Shown in pieces: positions 61,493-64,000 of a stretch of 64,000 bases of DNA. The notes beneath the pieces are model-generated. The model did no database searches, had not been told where the DNA came from, and saw only the letters and a program-made list of their open reading frames with translations. The DNA lies in the NCBI RefSeq assembly GCF_000785435.2, contig NZ_JTDB02000008.1, forward strand, positions 62,001 to 126,000. Direction: 5' to 3'. This stretch comes from Paraburkholderia sacchari. Lineage in GTDB: Bacteria > Pseudomonadota > Gammaproteobacteria > Burkholderiales > Burkholderiaceae. The translations under genes and the position numbers were made by a program. The stretch's first letter is position 1, and every line of letters begins with the position of its first letter.

Positions 61493-63094
61493 TCAATGCG
61501 GCGGAATCATCCATGTAAACACGTTTTGCTGCAGCCACACCAGAATGCCGAGCAGCACCGTCAGCAAAATCGAGTGCTTGAAGGTTTTCGCGAACACGTG
61601 GCCTTCCTGCCCTTTGAGGTCGGTGGTTGCCACGCCCGTCGCGATATTCTGCGGCGAGATCATCTTGCCCATGACGCCGCCCGACGAATTGGTCGCCGCC
61701 ATGAGCACGGGGTCCAGATTGAGCTGATGCGCGGCCACCACCTGCAGATTGCCGAATAGCGCATTGCCCGAGGTGTCGCTGCCCGAGAGGAACACGGCCA
61801 CCCAGCCGAGGAATGCCGAGACGAGCGGGAAGAACGCGCCCACCGAGGCCACGCCGAGACCCAGCGTATAAGTCAGGCCCGAGTAGTTCATCAAAAACGC
61901 CAGCCCGACGATGGTGGCGACCGTCAGGATGGCGATGCGCGTTTGGACCCATGTATCGACGATCGCGGCGCTGAACTCGGCGGGCTTGAGCCGCACGACC
62001 AGCGCCGTGAGGATGGCAGCGAGCAGGATCGCGGTGCCCGTGCCGAGCGGCTGGAAGTCCCAGATCGCGCCATACGGCGTCTTGTACAGCGTGATGTAGA
62101 CGGCCTTATCGAGGCCTGGCCAGTGCACTTTGAGGTCGCCGATCGCGAATACCTTGGCAATCGTCCAGAGAATCACGACCACTGCCACGATGATCCATGG
62201 ATACCAACCCTGCGTGCCTGAGACGTCGCCGCGCACTTCCTTGGCGCGGTCGACCTTGATTTCGAAGCGCGCGTCGGGCGCGGGTTTCCACACGCGCAGA
62301 AACAGGATCGTGAGTATCAGCGAGACGAGCGAGGAGAGCACGTCGGTCAGGCTGTAGTTGATGTAGTTCGCCGTGACGAACTGCGTGAGAGCGAAGCTGC
62401 CGCCCGAGACCAGCAGCACTGGCCAGATGCGCAGCATGCCGCCCACACCCGCGTAGATGGCGATCACGTAGAACGGCAGCGCCACCGCAAAGAATGGCAA
62501 CTGGCGGCCGACCATTTGGCCGAGCGCGTCGGCGGGCAGATGAGTGACCGCGCCCAGCACCGTGATCGGCACGCCGAGCGCGCCGAACGCAACCGGCGCC
62601 GTGTTGAAGATCAACGTGAAGGTGAGTGCTTCGAGCGCCGGGAAGCCGAGCATGATCAAGAGCGAACTGGTGATCGCGACCGGCGTGCCGAAGCCCGAGA
62701 TGCCTTCGAACAGCGCGCCGAACGAGAAGCCCACCACCACGAGCACGATGCGCCGGTCGTTGGGCAGATTGTCGAGCAGCCACATGCGAAACGCTGCGAA
62801 ACGCCCCGAGCGCACCGCAATGTTGTAAAGCAGGATGGCCGTGACGACGATCCACATGACCGGCCACAGCGCGAAAACCACGCCGTTGAGCACCGAACTG
62901 ATGGCGAGATTGACCGGAAACTGCCAGCCCACGATCGCGACGACCAAGCCCACAATGAGGCCCGCGAGGGAAGCCTGCCAGGCGGGCCGGCGCGCCCAGC
63001 CCAACAGGACGAGCACCACGGCGATCGGCAGTACCGCAACGATGAACGACAGGAAGAGTGAGTTGCCGATGGGAGTCAACAGCTGATGGAACAT
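61493..63094 (-). CDS. L-lactate permease (LctP/LldP family)
   Basis: 533 aa with about 13 hydrophobic segments. GISGFGTPVAITSSLLIMLGFPALEALTF and FNTAPVAFGALGVPI are the LctP signatures, as is the C-terminal GNLQVVAAHQLNLDP region. Proton-coupled uptake of lactate and glycolate. No lactate dehydrogenase is next to it. AGGAG precedes the ATG. Confidence 0.93.
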   Translation of the reverse strand: MFHQLLTPIGNSLFLSFIVAVLPIAVVLVLLGWARRPAWQASLAGLIVGLVVAIVGWQFPVNLAISSVLNGVVFALWPVMWIVVTAILLYNIAVRSGRFAAFRMWLLDNLPNDRRIVLVVVGFSFGALFEGISGFGTPVAITSSLLIMLGFPALEALTFTLIFNTAPVAFGALGVPITVLGAVTHLPADALGQMVGRQLPFFAVALPFYVIAIYAGVGGMLRIWPVLLVSGGSFALTQFVTANYINYSLTDVLSSLVSLILTILFLRVWKPAPDARFEIKVDRAKEVRGDVSGTQGWYPWIIVAVVVILWTIAKVFAIGDLKVHWPGLDKAVYITLYKTPYGAIWDFQPLGTGTAILLAAILTALVVRLKPAEFSAAIVDTWVQTRIAILTVATIVGLAFLMNYSGLTYTLGLGVASVGAFFPLVSAFLGWVAVFLSGSDTSGNALFGNLQVVAAHQLNLDPVLMAATNSSGGVMGKMISPQNIATGVATTDLKGQEGHVFAKTFKHSILLTVLLGILVWLQQNVFTWMIPPH

Positions 63095-63511
63095 GACGTC
63101 TCCTTTGTGCTGATTGATATCGGCGCATCGATGCGTGCGGGCGCAAGGGTGTGCCGGGCGTGGCGTCGGCAGTGCGTGCGGCGCGCGGTAGACCTGGGCG
63201 CCGCCATCGGGAGAGGGAATTCAGTAAGGCCGTGCTTCAGTACCCGATACCCAATAGCAGCATAGAAAATGGTTCGGGAGCGTCAAGGAGGGAAAGTACG
63301 GTCGTGCGGCGCCCAGTAGCCCTTGAGGGGCGGTAAGTGATGCCAGCGGCCGCCACTACGTCGTCGCCGAATGCAAACGCGGCGCATGCTCTTGCGAGAC
63401 ATGCGCCGCGTATCCTCTCTGAAGCCGGCTTGTGTAATCCGGATTGCCGGCTAATTTGCCTGTTGTATCGTCGTGTTTTTTTCGCGGTGTCAGGCAGGGC
63501 GGACCTAGCCT
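63095..63511. other. Intergenic region, lldP to lipoprotein gene
   Basis: 417 bp. It holds the lldP promoter region (right of 63094) and, at 63378-63410, an 11-bp hairpin CGCGGCGCATG / CATGCGCCGCG that on the minus strand leads into TTT, a probable terminator for the glycine-zipper gene. No gene seen. Confidence 0.5.
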
Positions 63512-63739
63512 TTACTTGCCGACCTGATTGCCGATGATGCCGCCTACCGCAGCACCGCCGATCGTGGAGAGCGCATTGCCGCCAATGGCCGCGCCCGCGA
63601 CGCCGCCGACACCGGCGCCGATTGCCGTGTCGCGGTCGCGCCTCGACATGTTGTCGCAAGCCGAGAGTGAGAGGCAGCCGGTTACGGCGACGAGCGTTGT
63701 CACAGTGAGAAGGGTGCGTGCGCGAGCGAGCGTTTTCAT
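63512..63739 (-). CDS. Glycine-zipper lipoprotein (OsmB-like)
   Basis: 75 aa. Signal sequence with lipobox LSAC (around residue 28), then GAGVGGVAGAAIGGNALSTIGGAAVGGIIGNQVGK, a glycine-zipper helix pair. OsmB-like outer-membrane lipoproteins are stress-induced; function otherwise unclear. Start ATG 63739 with GGAG upstream. Confidence 0.82.
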   Translation of the reverse strand: MKTLARARTLLTVTTLVAVTGCLSLSACDNMSRRDRDTAIGAGVGGVAGAAIGGNALSTIGGAAVGGIIGNQVGK

Positions 63740-63766
63740 TTTTCGACTCCAGTTGTATCGGGCGGG

Positions 63767-63796
63767 GCGCATCAGGCGCTTTCGTGTCTGATGCGC
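63767..63796. promoter_or_regulatory. Inverted repeat upstream of the lipoprotein gene
   Basis: GCGCATCAG - 12 nt - CTGATGCGC, 27 bp before the start. It could be an operator or a 5'-UTR hairpin; no T-run follows. Confidence 0.4.
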
Positions 63797-63906
63797 CTCC
63801 AATACGTTCATCGTAGAAGCGCCGCCCGTATCCGGGTGTGTGCGCTTGTCAACGAGTTGTCGGAGTCGTTAGAAATTGTTTCGCGGCGCGCACCGTCTCG
63901 CGTGCC

Positions 63907-64000
63907 TTACTGGCGCTGATAAATCTCCGCGCCTTGCTTGATGAATTCGACGGCCTTCACTTCCATGCCCTTTTTCAGGGCCTCGTCGTCGCTCACGCCC
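63907..64000 (-). CDS. thiC: Phosphomethylpyrimidine synthase, C-terminal fragment
   Basis: The last 31 codons before TAA (63907-63909) are visible; the rest lies beyond the window. GVSDDEALKKGMEVKAVEFIKQ followed by GAEIYQRQ matches the C-terminal tail of Burkholderiaceae ThiC, the radical-SAM enzyme making the thiamine pyrimidine. The call rests on this short tail only. Confidence 0.7.
   Translation of the reverse strand, partial: GVSDDEALKKGMEVKAVEFIKQGAEIYQRQ

Overview
The window is high-GC beta-proteobacterial chromosome, most probably Paraburkholderia or a close relative in Burkholderiaceae. The main reason is the conserved run relA - tRNA-Val - thrS - infC - rpmI - rplT - pheS - pheT - ihfA - merR - tRNA-Pro at 30.0-41.1 kb. 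The accessory families (AaeB-like efflux, scoAB, DUF2844/DUF3443, LplT-PlsC fusion, PagL, BamC, lactate permease) fit the same group. No similarity search was possible, so names rest on motifs, length and context.

Layout. 0-3.3 kb: end of an MFS transporter, propionyl-CoA ligase, then an orphan hydrogenase-maturation-protease-like gene amid 12-bp tandem repeats. 3.4-9.5 kb: a four-gene aromatic-acid-type efflux operon (OMF, FUSC, DUF1656, HlyD) divergent from a LysR regulator. 9.7-17.4 kb: small operons (metallophosphoesterase, FAD oxidase, WrbA, BrkB, DUF962, MetY plus hydrolase). 17.8-23.1 kb: CBS protein, LplT-PlsC fusion, aroC, TPR protein. 23.2-29.9 kb: acyl-CoA and ketone-body metabolism, including a broken ETF-ubiquinone oxidoreductase. 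30-41 kb: stringent response and translation genes, with an infC start codon ATC and several leader hairpins.

41.0-49.7 kb is the most interesting part. An 8.65-kb island sits in the 3' half of tRNA-Pro(GGG), flanked by a perfect 49-bp repeat. From attR it reads: tyrosine integrase, AlpA, a small ORF, a VapE-type helicase, an AT-rich iteron-like region, two small ORFs, three Nu1-like winged-helix proteins (one a probable small terminase), an HK97-like capsid protein, small ORFs, a zinc-ribbon protein, then one oppositely oriented membrane-protein gene beside attL. There is no large terminase, portal, protease, tail or lysis gene. It looks like a phage satellite of the PICI type that carries its own packaging specificity and capsid subunit but depends on a helper for the rest.

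49.9-64 kb: DMT transporter, PagL lipid A deacylase, 3-hydroxybutyryl-CoA dehydrogenase, a nuclease-helicase plus FAN1-like repair operon, a low-complexity lipoprotein, DUF3443/DUF2844 exported proteins, BamC, lactate permease, a glycine-zipper lipoprotein, and the 3' end of thiC at the window edge.
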